Positions 44,315-52,348 of a stretch of DNA of 64,000 nucleotides are shown piece by piece; position 1 is the first letter of the stretch; each line of letters opens with the position of its first letter. The position numbers and the translations under genes were made by a program. Source of the stretch: Streptomyces venezuelae (GTDB lineage: Bacteria; Actinomycetota; Actinomycetes; Streptomycetales; Streptomycetaceae); assembly GCF_008642375.1 (NCBI RefSeq), contig NZ_CP029194.1, positions 6,938,501 to 7,002,500 of the forward strand, in the 5' to 3' direction. The notes under the pieces are model-generated. The model worked only from the letters and a program-made list of their open reading frames with translations. It searched no databases and was not told the origin of the DNA.

Positions 44315-44340
44315 GGCCGCCACTCTCGCACGCGGCCCGA

Positions 44341-44790
44341 TCACCGTGAGGTCAAAGACGGGCCCTGGTCCGCGCCCCGGGCCTTCCAGGATCGTGCCGC
44401 GAGGAAGAGCGGGAGGGCGATGGGGGAGAGAAGGATCGTCAGGATGAGGATCGGGCCCATCAGGAGGGGCGAGAGGGCGAGGCGGCGGGCCTCGCGGTAC
44501 ATCCACTGGCCGAGGAGCAGGTCCCAGGCGAGGATCTGAGCCCAGATCGCGCCCGCGCCGTTCGGGAGTGCCGTCAGTTCGCGGAAGGTGTCGATGTCGG
44601 GGCTGCTGACCGCCGTCCACATCTCCGGCAGTACGGGGGCGGCCAGGACGGCCCAGACCGTGAGGAGCGGGAGGACGGTCAGCGGCGACGCGGCGACGCG
44701 TTCGGTGACCCGCCATCCCGGCGCGAGGATCATCAGGAGCCAGACGGGCGCCGCGAGGAGGAACGTCAGCTCGAAGAGGAAGGCGGTCAT
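44341..44790 (-). CDS. ABA4-like (DUF4281) membrane protein
   Basis: A 149-residue integral membrane protein with about four helices: FLFELTFLLAAPVWLLMILAPGWRVT at the N-terminus, then LTVLPLLTVWAVLAAPVLPEM, a loop carrying FRELTALPNGAGAIWAQILAWDLLLGQWMYREARR, and LLMGPILILTILLSPIALPLFL. The AWDLLLGxW motif is typical of ABA4-like proteins, related to a plant neoxanthin-synthesis factor; the bacterial role is unknown. Its ATG overlaps the stop of the preceding gene in an ATGA, showing translational coupling. Confidence 0.82.
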   Translation of the reverse strand: MTAFLFELTFLLAAPVWLLMILAPGWRVTERVAASPLTVLPLLTVWAVLAAPVLPEMWTAVSSPDIDTFRELTALPNGAGAIWAQILAWDLLLGQWMYREARRLALSPLLMGPILILTILLSPIALPLFLAARSWKARGADQGPSLTSR

Positions 44791-45776
44791 GCCGAGACTT
44801 CCTCGGTGGGGGACGGGGACGGGGACGGGTGGGGTGCGGGGGCCCGGAGGGAGAGTGTGGTCGCGGCCCCGCCGAGCAGGACGATCGCTCCCGCCGTCGC
44901 GAGCGTCACGGTGTCCGGTGAGAACAGGGCCTGGCCGCGCAGCGCCTGCCAGGTCAGCAGGGCGAAGACCGCCGCGTACGTGCCGGCGGCCGTGAGGGTG
45001 AGGCGCAGCCTCACGCGCTCGTCGGCGAGCCGGGCGAAGCGCGGTGCGAGAGCGGCCAGGACGAGCAGGAGCAGCGGGAGCAGCTGGAGCGCGTGCATGC
45101 CGAAGAAGTGAGGGATGCGCAGGTCGCCACCGGTGGTCGACCAGCCCGTCAGCGGCATCGAGGGGCCGCCGTCCGGGACCCCGACGCTGTGGGAACCGGT
45201 GATCGGGGCTTCGTCGACCGCCAGCTGCTCCGGGGTGGGACGCACCATCAGGAAGCCCACGGCGGCGCCCACGAGGGCGATGAGTGAGGAGAGGCGTACG
45301 GCCCAGGCGGTGGCGCGGTCGAGGATCCGGGCGCGCAGCAGGAGTACCGCGATGACCAGGGCGCTCAGCCACAGGATGGCGATGCTGGCTCCCATGATCT
45401 GGAAGACGGCGTCGTCGAAGGGGGTCGCGTGGTTGAAGTGGCTCTGGGTGCCGCGGACCACCTGGAGGGTGATGAGCACCATCTCGACCGTCAAGGAGAC
45501 GGCGACGACGGTTCCGGCCCACCAGCCGACGCGGTGGGCGCGGTGGGTCGTGGGGAGCAGGGAGATCATCCAGGCGAGCGAGAGCGTGTAGGCGACCAAC
45601 GAGACCGCGAACTTGAACGGCTTGGTCCAGATCGGCACGCCGACCAGGATCCGGTCGTCGACGGCCAGGCCGACAGCGGAGACGAGTGCGAGGGCGACCA
45701 TCGAGCCGGCGAACCAGACCAGCGGTCGGTGCAGCCGGGCGAGCGGGCTGAGTGTGGACAGGCCGAGTGAAGGCAT
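44787..45776 (-). CDS. Polytopic membrane protein, first gene of the MerR-linked operon
   Basis: A 329-residue protein with about eight hydrophobic helices (for example LVWFAGSMVALALVSAVGLAV, FAVSLVAYTLSLAWMISLL, LWLSALVIAVLLLRA, LLPLLLLVLAALAPRFARL). A conserved-looking extracellular loop reads FNHATPFDDAVFQIMGASIA, and a FFGMHALQLLPL motif lies before the last helices. I do not recognise an enzyme family. The ATG at 45776 follows GGGGGA. It is coupled to the ABA4-like gene by a 4-bp overlap and diverges from a MerR regulator over a GATAG-rich operator region. Confidence 0.75.
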   Translation of the reverse strand: MPSLGLSTLSPLARLHRPLVWFAGSMVALALVSAVGLAVDDRILVGVPIWTKPFKFAVSLVAYTLSLAWMISLLPTTHRAHRVGWWAGTVVAVSLTVEMVLITLQVVRGTQSHFNHATPFDDAVFQIMGASIAILWLSALVIAVLLLRARILDRATAWAVRLSSLIALVGAAVGFLMVRPTPEQLAVDEAPITGSHSVGVPDGGPSMPLTGWSTTGGDLRIPHFFGMHALQLLPLLLLVLAALAPRFARLADERVRLRLTLTAAGTYAAVFALLTWQALRGQALFSPDTVTLATAGAIVLLGGAATTLSLRAPAPHPSPSPSPTEEVSA

Positions 45777-45801
45777 ACGGATCCCCCCGTGGGAAAGTAT
45801 G

Positions 45802-45839
45802 GATAGTGGCACTTGCCGCTATCTGATAGCGCCACTATC
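45802..45839. promoter_or_regulatory. Nested GATAG/CTATC palindromes in the MerR divergent promoter
   Basis: Four half-sites occur in order: GATAG at 45802, CTATC at 45819, GATAG at 45825, CTATC at 45835. They make a perfect GCTATC-T-GATAGC palindrome (45818-45830), a GATAG-CGCCA-CTATC palindrome (45825-45839) and outer 9-bp arms GATAGTGGC/GCCACTATC (45802-45810, 45831-45839). The array lies between the divergent starts and is a likely MerR-family operator. Confidence 0.75.
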
Positions 45840-45894
45840 TATGATGGGGGTGTCGGTCGGCAAGGCCGTTGAAGGCCGGAAAGGTGAACACGCG

Positions 45895-46539
45895 GTGCGC
45901 ATCGGAGAGTTGAGTCGCAGGACCGGGGTGTCCGTACCGACGATCAAGTTCTACGTACGGGAAGGGCTGCTGCCGGCCGGCGAGCTGACGAGCCCGAACC
46001 AGGCCTCGTACGGGGAGACGCACGTCCAGCGCCTCCGGCTGATCCGGGCGCTCCTCGACGTGGGCGGCATGCCGGTCGCGACGATCCGTGACGTGATCGT
46101 GGCGGTCGAGGACCCCGAGTGGTCGATGCACAAGGTGCTGGGCGTCACGGCGAACCGGCTGGTGCCCCGCTGCGACCGTGAGCAGGACGCCGTGATCGAG
46201 GAGGCGCGGAAGAGGGTCACGGAGCTGGTCGCCGCGCGCGGCTGGCACGCCTATCCGGAGAACCCGGCGGGGGAGGCACTGGCGGCGGCCCTCGCCGCGC
46301 TCGACGACGTCGGTCACGGGGGGTTCGTCGAGATCCTCGACGCCTACGCGGACGCGGCGGAGCGGGTGGCGCGCGCGGACATGGACTACGTGGCGCACCA
46401 TGTGGCGCGCGAGGCGCTCGTCGAGAGCGCGGTCGTCGGCACGGTCCTCGGCGACGCGATCTTCGCGGCGCTGCGGCGGCTGGCCCACGTGGACGCCTCG
46501 AACCGCGTCTTCGGCCGGCCGGGCGACGACATGGAATGA
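45895..46539 (+). CDS. MerR-family transcriptional regulator
   Basis: A 214-residue regulator with a MerR helix-turn-helix at the N-terminus (RIGELSRRTGVSVPTIKFYVREGLLPAGE, residues 2-30) and a helical C-terminal domain without recognisable metal-binding cysteines, so a small organic effector is more likely than a metal. The GTG at 45895 follows AAAGGTG; ATG 45841 would add 18 residues and would place the start at the operator edge. It diverges from the two-gene membrane operon and probably controls it. Confidence 0.87.
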   Translation: MRIGELSRRTGVSVPTIKFYVREGLLPAGELTSPNQASYGETHVQRLRLIRALLDVGGMPVATIRDVIVAVEDPEWSMHKVLGVTANRLVPRCDREQDAVIEEARKRVTELVAARGWHAYPENPAGEALAAALAALDDVGHGGFVEILDAYADAAERVARADMDYVAHHVAREALVESAVVGTVLGDAIFAALRRLAHVDASNRVFGRPGDDME

Positions 46540-46587
46540 CGTGGGGTCGTGAGCTGACGTGGCGTCGTGAGGTGAGTGAGGTGAGTG

Positions 46588-46632
46588 ATGTGAGAGGGGG
46601 GTGGGGCCCTTGGCCCCACCCCCCTCTCACAT
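46588..46632. terminator. Very strong bidirectional terminator
   Basis: A perfect 21-bp stem (46588-46608 with 46612-46632) closes on CTT between the convergent MerR and siderophore-interacting genes. Short GTGAG-type repeats (46567-46597) and an 18-bp direct duplication (from 46537) precede it. Confidence 0.9.
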
Positions 46633-46643
46633 GTGCCGGAGCG

Positions 46644-47480
46644 TCAGTTCTCCTGCTCGCGCTCCACCTGGTCGTTCCACTCGCGCTTGATCGCGCGCCA
46701 GGCCTCGTCGGTCTTCCCCAGGCGCCAGTACCCGGAGATCGACAGCCGCTCGCGCGCCACCCCGCGCTCCATCCGCAGGTGCCGGCGGAGGTCCTTCACG
46801 AAGCCCGCCTCGCCGTGGACGAAGGCGTGGACGTCGCCCGCCGGGAAGTCCAGCGCCCGCACGGCCTCCACGACGGCCTCGCCCGCCGGACGGTCGCCCC
46901 GGTGCAGCCATGTGACGTCAACGCCCGCCGCCGTCGCGAACTTCTGCTCCTCCGCGGCGTCCGAGACCTCCACGAAGGCATGCACCCGTGCACCCGAGGG
47001 CAGCCGCTCCAGCGCCACCGCGATGGCCGGCAGCGCGCTCTCGTCGCCCGCGAGCAGGTGCCAGTCCGCCGCCGGGTCCGGCGCGTAGCCGCCGCCGGGG
47101 CCGAGGAAGCGCACGGTCTCGCCCGCCTGCGCCCGCGCCGCCCAGGGGCCCGCGAGTCCCTCGTCGCCGTGGACCACGAAGTCGACGGTCAGCTCGCGGT
47201 GGACCGGGTCCCACGCCCGTACCGTGTACGTCCGCGTCGTCGGCCACTGCTCCCGGGGGAACTCCTCCCGGATCCGCTCCATGTCGAAGGGCTCCGGGTA
47301 GGCGACCCCCTCGGGGGCGAACAGCAGCTTCACGTAGTGGTCGGTGTACTCGCCGGCCTCGAAGCCGTCGAGCCCGGGGCCGCCCAGGACGACCCGCACC
47401 ATGTGCGGCGTGATCCGCTCGGTGCGCACCACGCGCGCTTCGGTGGCCTTCGGTGCTTTGCGGGCCGGCTGCTCTGCCAC
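46644..47480 (-). CDS. Siderophore-interacting protein (FAD/NAD(P)H ferric-siderophore reductase)
   Basis: A 278-residue cytoplasmic flavoprotein of the ViuB/YqjH type, which releases iron from internalised siderophores by reduction. The FAD-binding domain has RTYTVRAWD (the RxYTxR signature) and DFVVHGDEGLAGPWAARAQAGE; the SIP C-terminal domain has HLLAGDESALPAIAVALE and FVHGEAGFVKDLRRHLRME. It starts at GTG with AGGAG upstream. A DtxR/IdeR-type iron box lies just upstream, so expression should rise in iron limitation. Confidence 0.93.
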   Translation of the reverse strand: MAEQPARKAPKATEARVVRTERITPHMVRVVLGGPGLDGFEAGEYTDHYVKLLFAPEGVAYPEPFDMERIREEFPREQWPTTRTYTVRAWDPVHRELTVDFVVHGDEGLAGPWAARAQAGETVRFLGPGGGYAPDPAADWHLLAGDESALPAIAVALERLPSGARVHAFVEVSDAAEEQKFATAAGVDVTWLHRGDRPAGEAVVEAVRALDFPAGDVHAFVHGEAGFVKDLRRHLRMERGVARERLSISGYWRLGKTDEAWRAIKREWNDQVEREQEN

Positions 47481-47503
47481 AGGGGCTCTCCTGACTCAAC
47501 GAA

Positions 47504-47519
47504 CTTAGGTATGCCTAAG
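47504..47519 (-). promoter_or_regulatory. Iron box (DmdR/IdeR operator)
   Basis: CTTAGGTATGCCTAAG is a near-perfect palindrome (6-bp arms CTTAGG/CCTAAG) matching the TTAGG-centre-CCTAA pattern bound by DtxR-family iron repressors. It lies 24-39 nt before the siderophore-interacting protein start. Confidence 0.85.
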
Positions 47520-47561
47520 CTAGCACTCCGTCGCGCTGCCGCCCAGGGCGGATCGAGGTGA

Positions 47562-48482
47562 TCAGCGTGCCAGCACCGGCAGCAGCCGGCCCACCGCCCC
47601 GCCCAGACCCCACCGCTTCACCAGTGCGTCCAGCGCCGCCGGGTCGCGGGGCTCCGCGGGCAGGGCCGGGTCGAACTCCGGCAGCGGTACGTCGCCGGCG
47701 ACCCGCACCACCGTCGGCGCCACGTCCAGATAGGCGGCCGCCTCCACGATGCCGCGCCGCTTCGCCGGCGTCAGCCTCGACGTCCGGTCCTCGGCCGCCG
47801 CCCGCACCCCCGCCAGATCGCCGTACTCCGTGATCAGTTGCGCGGCCGTCTTCTCGCCGATGCCCTTCACCCCCGGCAGCCCGTCGCTCGCGTCCCCGCG
47901 CAGCGCCGCGAAGTCGGCGTACTGGTCGGGGCGCACGCCGTACTTCGTGCGGATCAGCTCGTCGTCCACCAGGTCGCAGTCGCCGACGCCCTTGCGCGGG
48001 TACAGCACGCGGATCCCGCGCGCGTCGTCGACGAGCTGGAACAGGTCCCGGTCGCCCGTGACGATGTCCACCGGCCCGGCGGCGCGGCCCGCGAGCGTCC
48101 CGATGACGTCGTCCGCCTCGTACCCCGCGGACCCGACCCGGGCGATCCCGAGCGCCGCGAGGACGTCCTCGATCACCGGCACCTGCGGGGAGAGCGTGTC
48201 GGGGATCTCCTCCACGTCCGGGCCGGTCTCCGTCTCGGTCACCACCCGGTGCGCCTTGTACGAGGGGATCAGGTCCACCCGCCACTGCGGCCGCCAGTCC
48301 TCGTCCCAGCAGGCCACCAGCTCGTCGGGGCGGTGGTCCTGGACGAGCCGGGTGATGAAGTCGAGGAGTCCGCGCACGGCGTTCACCGGGGTGCCGTCCG
48401 GCGCGCGGACCGAGTCCGGCACACCGAAGTAGGCGCGGAAGTACAGGCTGGCGGTGTCGAGGAGCATCAAACGTCGGGTCAC
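47562..48482 (-). CDS. 5'-3' exonuclease (PolA N-terminal/FEN type)
   Basis: A 306-residue structure-specific nuclease homologous to the 5' nuclease domain of DNA polymerase I. The metal-binding acidic residues lie in LMLLDTASLYFRAYF, YEADDVIGTLA and VTGDRDLFQLVDD; the H3TH motif is DGLPGVKGIGEKTAAQLI. The start is uncertain: GTG 48482 gives MTRRLMLLDTAS and is used here; ATG 48467 and ATG 48494 are alternatives, none with a good ribosome site. It is separate from polA and so may act in Okazaki fragment or repair processing. Confidence 0.9.
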   Translation of the reverse strand: MTRRLMLLDTASLYFRAYFGVPDSVRAPDGTPVNAVRGLLDFITRLVQDHRPDELVACWDEDWRPQWRVDLIPSYKAHRVVTETETGPDVEEIPDTLSPQVPVIEDVLAALGIARVGSAGYEADDVIGTLAGRAAGPVDIVTGDRDLFQLVDDARGIRVLYPRKGVGDCDLVDDELIRTKYGVRPDQYADFAALRGDASDGLPGVKGIGEKTAAQLITEYGDLAGVRAAAEDRTSRLTPAKRRGIVEAAAYLDVAPTVVRVAGDVPLPEFDPALPAEPRDPAALDALVKRWGLGGAVGRLLPVLAR

Positions 48483-48785
48483 CCGCCCGATCATGCCGCA
48501 CGCCACCGACAGACCCGCGGACGTTCCGCACGCCACCGGCGGACCCCCGGCCGCGCCCGCGCGTCACGGGGCTCGCCAGGGGCTCCACGAGATCGGAGTG
48601 ACCCCCGTCACCTTTGCGTTTGCACCCTGCGAAGCAGGGCAGGCGCGAGCCCGGAGCGGACCCCGGTACGGAATTCAACTACGAGAATCCCCGTACGCGA
48701 CGGGCCGCGGGCCGATCCCGCCCGCTCCACGGCCCGGCCGCGCGGGGGGTGGCGGGCCGTTCTCGTTGCTACCCGTGAGGTCTAT
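48483..48785. other. 303-bp divergent intergenic region
   Basis: No gene is seen. It separates the exonuclease and the betaine-type transporter starts. A small CCCTGC-GAA-GCAGGG hairpin (48625-48639) and two CCGTACG-like words (near 48664 and 48693) are visible. The transporter promoter should lie here, but no operator is certain. Confidence 0.5.
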
Positions 48786-49838
48786 GTGTCCAGGCTCCAG
48801 GCCGATCACCTCTACAAGGTGTTCGGCAGACGACCCGATGAAGCCGTCCGGCGCCTCGCCGACGGCGCCGACCGCGACGAACTGCGCGGCGAAGGGACGA
48901 CGGCCGCCGTCGTCGACGCCGGATTCGTCGTCGAACCCGGTCAGATCTTCGTCGTGATGGGCCTGTCCGGATCCGGGAAGTCCACCCTCCTCCGCATGCT
49001 CAACGGTCTGCTCGAACCCACCGCGGGACGGGTCCTCTTCGACGGCCGCGACCTCACCGCGCTCTCCCCCCGCGAGCTGCGTGCCGTCCGGGCCACCAAG
49101 ATCAGCATGGTCTTCCAGCACTTCGCGCTCTTCCCGCACCGAAACGTTCTCGAGAACGCCGCCTACGGCCTGGAGGTCCAGGGCGTCCCGCGCGCCGAGC
49201 GCGAGACCCGTGCCGCCGAGGCCCTCGAACTCTGCGGGCTCGCCGGCTGGGAGAAGTCCTGGCCGGACGAGCTCTCCGGCGGCATGCAGCAGCGCGTCGG
49301 CCTCGCCCGCGCCCTCGCCACCGACGCCGACCTGCTCCTCATGGACGAGTCCTTCAGCGCGCTCGACCCGCTCATCCGCCGCGACATGCAGGACCAGCTC
49401 CTCGTCCTCCAGCAGCGGCTGAAGAAGACCATCGTCTTCATCACCCACGACCTCAACGAGGCCATGCGCCTCGGCGACAGCATCGCCGTCATGCGCGACG
49501 GCCGGATCGTCCAGCTCGGCACCGCCGAGGACATCCTCGTCCGCCCCGCCGACGACTACGTCGCCTCCTTCATCCAGGACGTCGACCGCTCCCGGGTGCT
49601 CACCGCCGCCGCCGTCATGACCGAAGGCGCCGTCCCGGACGACTGCCCCGAGAGCTGCGCCTGCCGGGCCGTCGGACCCGACACGCTCGTCGCCGACCTG
49701 TGTGCCGTCGCCGCCCTGGCCCCGCACCCCGTGACCGTCCAGGACCCCGACGGCTCCGTCCTCGGAGTCGTACCGACGGAACGTCTCCTCGCCGTCATGG
49801 GCGGGCTCGCGAGCGAGGAGGTGACGGCCCGTGCCTAG
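48786..49838 (+). CDS. Glycine betaine/proline-type ABC transporter ATP-binding protein
   Basis: A 350-residue OpuAA/ProV-like ATPase. Walker A is GLSGSGKST, the Q-loop MVFQHFALFPHRN, the signature LSGGMQQRVGLARAL, Walker B LLLMDESFSALDPLIRRDMQDQL. The FSALDP and RDMQ residues are typical of the quaternary-amine family. Only a short C-terminal extension remains in place of the usual CBS pair, and it contains an unusual CPESCAC cysteine cluster. The GTG at 48786 follows GTGAGGT. It overlaps the permease gene by 8 bp. Confidence 0.93.
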   Translation: MSRLQADHLYKVFGRRPDEAVRRLADGADRDELRGEGTTAAVVDAGFVVEPGQIFVVMGLSGSGKSTLLRMLNGLLEPTAGRVLFDGRDLTALSPRELRAVRATKISMVFQHFALFPHRNVLENAAYGLEVQGVPRAERETRAAEALELCGLAGWEKSWPDELSGGMQQRVGLARALATDADLLLMDESFSALDPLIRRDMQDQLLVLQQRLKKTIVFITHDLNEAMRLGDSIAVMRDGRIVQLGTAEDILVRPADDYVASFIQDVDRSRVLTAAAVMTEGAVPDDCPESCACRAVGPDTLVADLCAVAALAPHPVTVQDPDGSVLGVVPTERLLAVMGGLASEEVTARA

Positions 49839-51642
49839 GCTCCCCCTCGGTGACTGGACCGACAGCTCCGTCGACTGGCTCCAGGCCCACCTCTCCTGGC
49901 TCTTCGACGCCGTCAGCACCGGCGTCACCGGCCTCTACGACGGCATCGACGCCGTCCTGTCCGCACCCGAGCCGCTGCTCTTCGCCGGCATCCTCGCCGT
50001 CGTCGCCTGGTGGCTGCGCGGCCTCGCGGCCGGCGTCCTCGCCTTCGCGGGCTTCGCGCTCGTCGACTCGGTGCAGCTGTGGGACGAGGCGATGGCGACA
50101 CTCTCGCTCGTCCTCGTCGCCACCCTCGTCACCCTGGTGATCGCCGTCCCGCTCGGCATCTGGGCGGCCCGCTCCCAGACGGTCAGCGCCGTCCTGCGGC
50201 CCGTCCTCGACTTCATGCAGACCATGCCGGCGATGGTCTACCTCATCCCCGGCATCATCTTCTTCGGCGTCGGAGTCGTCCCCGGCATCATCGCCACCAT
50301 CGTCTTCGCGCTGCCCCCGGGCGTCCGGATGACGGAGCTCGGCATCCGCCAGGTCGACGGCGACCTCGTCGAGGCCGCCGAGGCCTTCGGCACCACCCCG
50401 CGCGACACGCTCCTGCGCGTGCAGCTCCCGCTCGCCCTGCCGACGATCATGGCGGGCGTCAACCAGGTCATCATGCTCGGCCTCTCCATGGTCGTCATCG
50501 CCGGCATGGTCGGCGGCGGCGGCCTCGGCGGCGCGGTCTACCGCGCCATCGGCAACGTCGACATCGGCCTCGGCTTCGAGGCGGGCGTCTCCATCGTCGT
50601 CCTCGCCATGTACCTGGACCGGATGACCGGCGCCCTCGGCCGCCAGGTCTCCCCGCTGGGCCGCCGCGCCGCCGCCAAGGCGCGCGCCGCGCTCGGCGCC
50701 AAGCGGCCCGGCGCGAAGCTCTGGGCCCACCGCCCGCAGCCCGTCACCGCCCTCGTCGGCGTGGTCGTCCTCGCCCTCGTCGCCGGCGGCACGGGCTTCC
50801 TCGGCGGCTCCGGCGCCACCTCCACCACCGCCTCCGGCCCCAACAGCGGCCACGGCAAGAAGATCAGCATCGGCTACATCCCCTGGGACGAGGGCATCGC
50901 CTCCACGTACCTCTGGAAGGAGCTCCTGGAGCGGCGCGGCTACGAGGTCGACACCAAGCAGCTGGAGGCCGGCGCCCTCTACACCGGCCTCGCCGGCGGG
51001 CAGCTCGACTTCCAGACGGACGCCTGGCTCCCCGTCACCCACGCCCAGTACTGGGAGAAGTACCGCAACAAGCTCGAGGACCTCGGCTCCTGGTACGGCC
51101 CCACCTCCCTGGAGCTCGCCGTCCCCTCGTACGTGAAGGGCGTCGACTCGCTCGCCGACCTCAGGGGCAAGTCGGGACGGTTCAAGGGCCGCATCGTCGG
51201 CATCGAGCCCAGCGCCGGAATGATGGGCATCCTCAAGGACAAGGTCCTCAAGGAGTACGGCCTGGAGGGCGAGTACGAGGTCGTCGACGGCTCCACCCCC
51301 GGCATGCTGGCCGAGCTGAAGCGCGCGTACGAGCGCAAGGAGCCGGTCGTCGTCACGCTCTGGTCCCCGCACTGGGCCTACTCGGCCCATGACCTGAAGA
51401 AGCTCACCGACCCCAAGGGCAGCTGGGGCAAGGGCGACGGCGTCCACACCCTCGCCCGCAAGGGCTTCGCCGCCGACAACCCCGAGATCGGCGCCTGGCT
51501 GAAGGACTTCGAGCTCACCGAGAAGCAGCTCACGGACCTCGAAGCCGTCATCCAGGAGACCGGCAAGGGCAAGGAGCAGCAGGCCGTCCGTACCTGGCTC
51601 GACCGCAACCCCGGCCTCGCGGAGAAACTCGCTCCCCAGTAG
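49831..51642 (+). CDS. Glycine betaine/proline-type ABC permease fused to its substrate-binding domain
   Basis: A 603-residue fusion. Residues 1-280 are a ProW-like permease with about seven helices and the EAA loop (EAAEAFGTTPRDTLLRVQLPLALPTIMAGVNQ). A further helix near residues 305-325 tethers a C-terminal OpuAC-type binding domain (KKISIGYIPWDEGIASTYLWKELLERRGYEV onward) outside the cell. The ligand is probably a compatible solute such as glycine betaine, or choline/carnitine. The GTG start lies inside the end of the ATPase gene, so the two are translationally coupled. A 22-bp terminator follows. Confidence 0.93.
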   Translation: MPRLPLGDWTDSSVDWLQAHLSWLFDAVSTGVTGLYDGIDAVLSAPEPLLFAGILAVVAWWLRGLAAGVLAFAGFALVDSVQLWDEAMATLSLVLVATLVTLVIAVPLGIWAARSQTVSAVLRPVLDFMQTMPAMVYLIPGIIFFGVGVVPGIIATIVFALPPGVRMTELGIRQVDGDLVEAAEAFGTTPRDTLLRVQLPLALPTIMAGVNQVIMLGLSMVVIAGMVGGGGLGGAVYRAIGNVDIGLGFEAGVSIVVLAMYLDRMTGALGRQVSPLGRRAAAKARAALGAKRPGAKLWAHRPQPVTALVGVVVLALVAGGTGFLGGSGATSTTASGPNSGHGKKISIGYIPWDEGIASTYLWKELLERRGYEVDTKQLEAGALYTGLAGGQLDFQTDAWLPVTHAQYWEKYRNKLEDLGSWYGPTSLELAVPSYVKGVDSLADLRGKSGRFKGRIVGIEPSAGMMGILKDKVLKEYGLEGEYEVVDGSTPGMLAELKRAYERKEPVVVTLWSPHWAYSAHDLKKLTDPKGSWGKGDGVHTLARKGFAADNPEIGAWLKDFELTEKQLTDLEAVIQETGKGKEQQAVRTWLDRNPGLAEKLAPQ

Positions 51643-51661
51643 AGGCCGTTCGCTCACTGGC

Positions 51662-51707
51662 CGAAAAGGGGTGGTCGCCGAACGTGTTCGGCGACCACCC
51701 CTTTTCG
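51662..51707 (+). terminator. 22-bp perfect terminator hairpin
   Basis: Left arm 51662-51683 and right arm 51686-51707 are exact complements over 22 bp with a GT loop; AAAAGGGG/CCCCTTTT at the base supplies A and T runs for both strands. Confidence 0.95.
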
Positions 51708-51796
51708 TCACGACGCGAAACCCCGCCCCAAAGCTGCGTAAGGTTCAGGTAACCGCCCGGTACGGATACGCACGAGGCACGAGGGAGGGAGCCGAC

Positions 51797-52348
51797 ATGG
51801 ACGAGAAGGAAGCGCCCCGCGTGGGCGCGGCCGTCAAGAGACGCCGCCGAGCCCTGCAGCTCACCCTGGCCGTCGTCGCCTCCCGCAGCGGCCTCTCCGT
51901 GCCCTTCCTCAGCCAGGTCGAGAACGAGCGCGCCCGCCCCAGCCGCCGCTCCCTCGAACTCGTCGCCGAGGCCCTGGAGACCAGCGCCGGCGAGCTCCTC
52001 GCCGCCGCCGAGGCCTCCCGCACCGTCGACGTCGTCCGCGCGGACGAGCGGTCCTCGGCGCTGCCCGACGGCGTCCGCGGGCTCGTCCGCGGCCGCCACC
52101 AGCTGCACGCCCTGGAGTTCACCGGCGAGCAGGACGCGGGCCGCGAATTCCAGCACCGGAACGACGAGTTGCTGTATGTCGCCGACGGCGCCGCCGAGGT
52201 CGAGGCCGAGGGCCGCGCCCACCGGCTGGGCCGCGGCGACACGCTCTACCTGTCCGGAGGCGTACGGCACCGCTGGCGCGCCACCGAGCCCGGCACCCGC
52301 CTCCTCGTCGTCGCCGTCGCCGACCACGTCGAGGTCGAGGAGGAGTGA
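51797..52348 (+). CDS. XRE-family regulator with cupin sensor domain
   Basis: A 183-residue regulator: an N-terminal helix-turn-helix (VGAAVKRRRRALQLTLAVVASRSGLSVPFLSQVENERARPSRRSLELVA, residues 9-57) and a C-terminal cupin (FQHRNDELLYVADGAAEVEAEGRAHRLGRGDTLYLSGGVRHRW, about 115-160) that should bind a small ligand. GGGAGGGAG precedes the ATG at 51797. Its stop overlaps the GTG start of the BtuF-like gene (GTGA), so the pair is coupled. Confidence 0.9.
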   Translation: MDEKEAPRVGAAVKRRRRALQLTLAVVASRSGLSVPFLSQVENERARPSRRSLELVAEALETSAGELLAAAEASRTVDVVRADERSSALPDGVRGLVRGRHQLHALEFTGEQDAGREFQHRNDELLYVADGAAEVEAEGRAHRLGRGDTLYLSGGVRHRWRATEPGTRLLVVAVADHVEVEEE

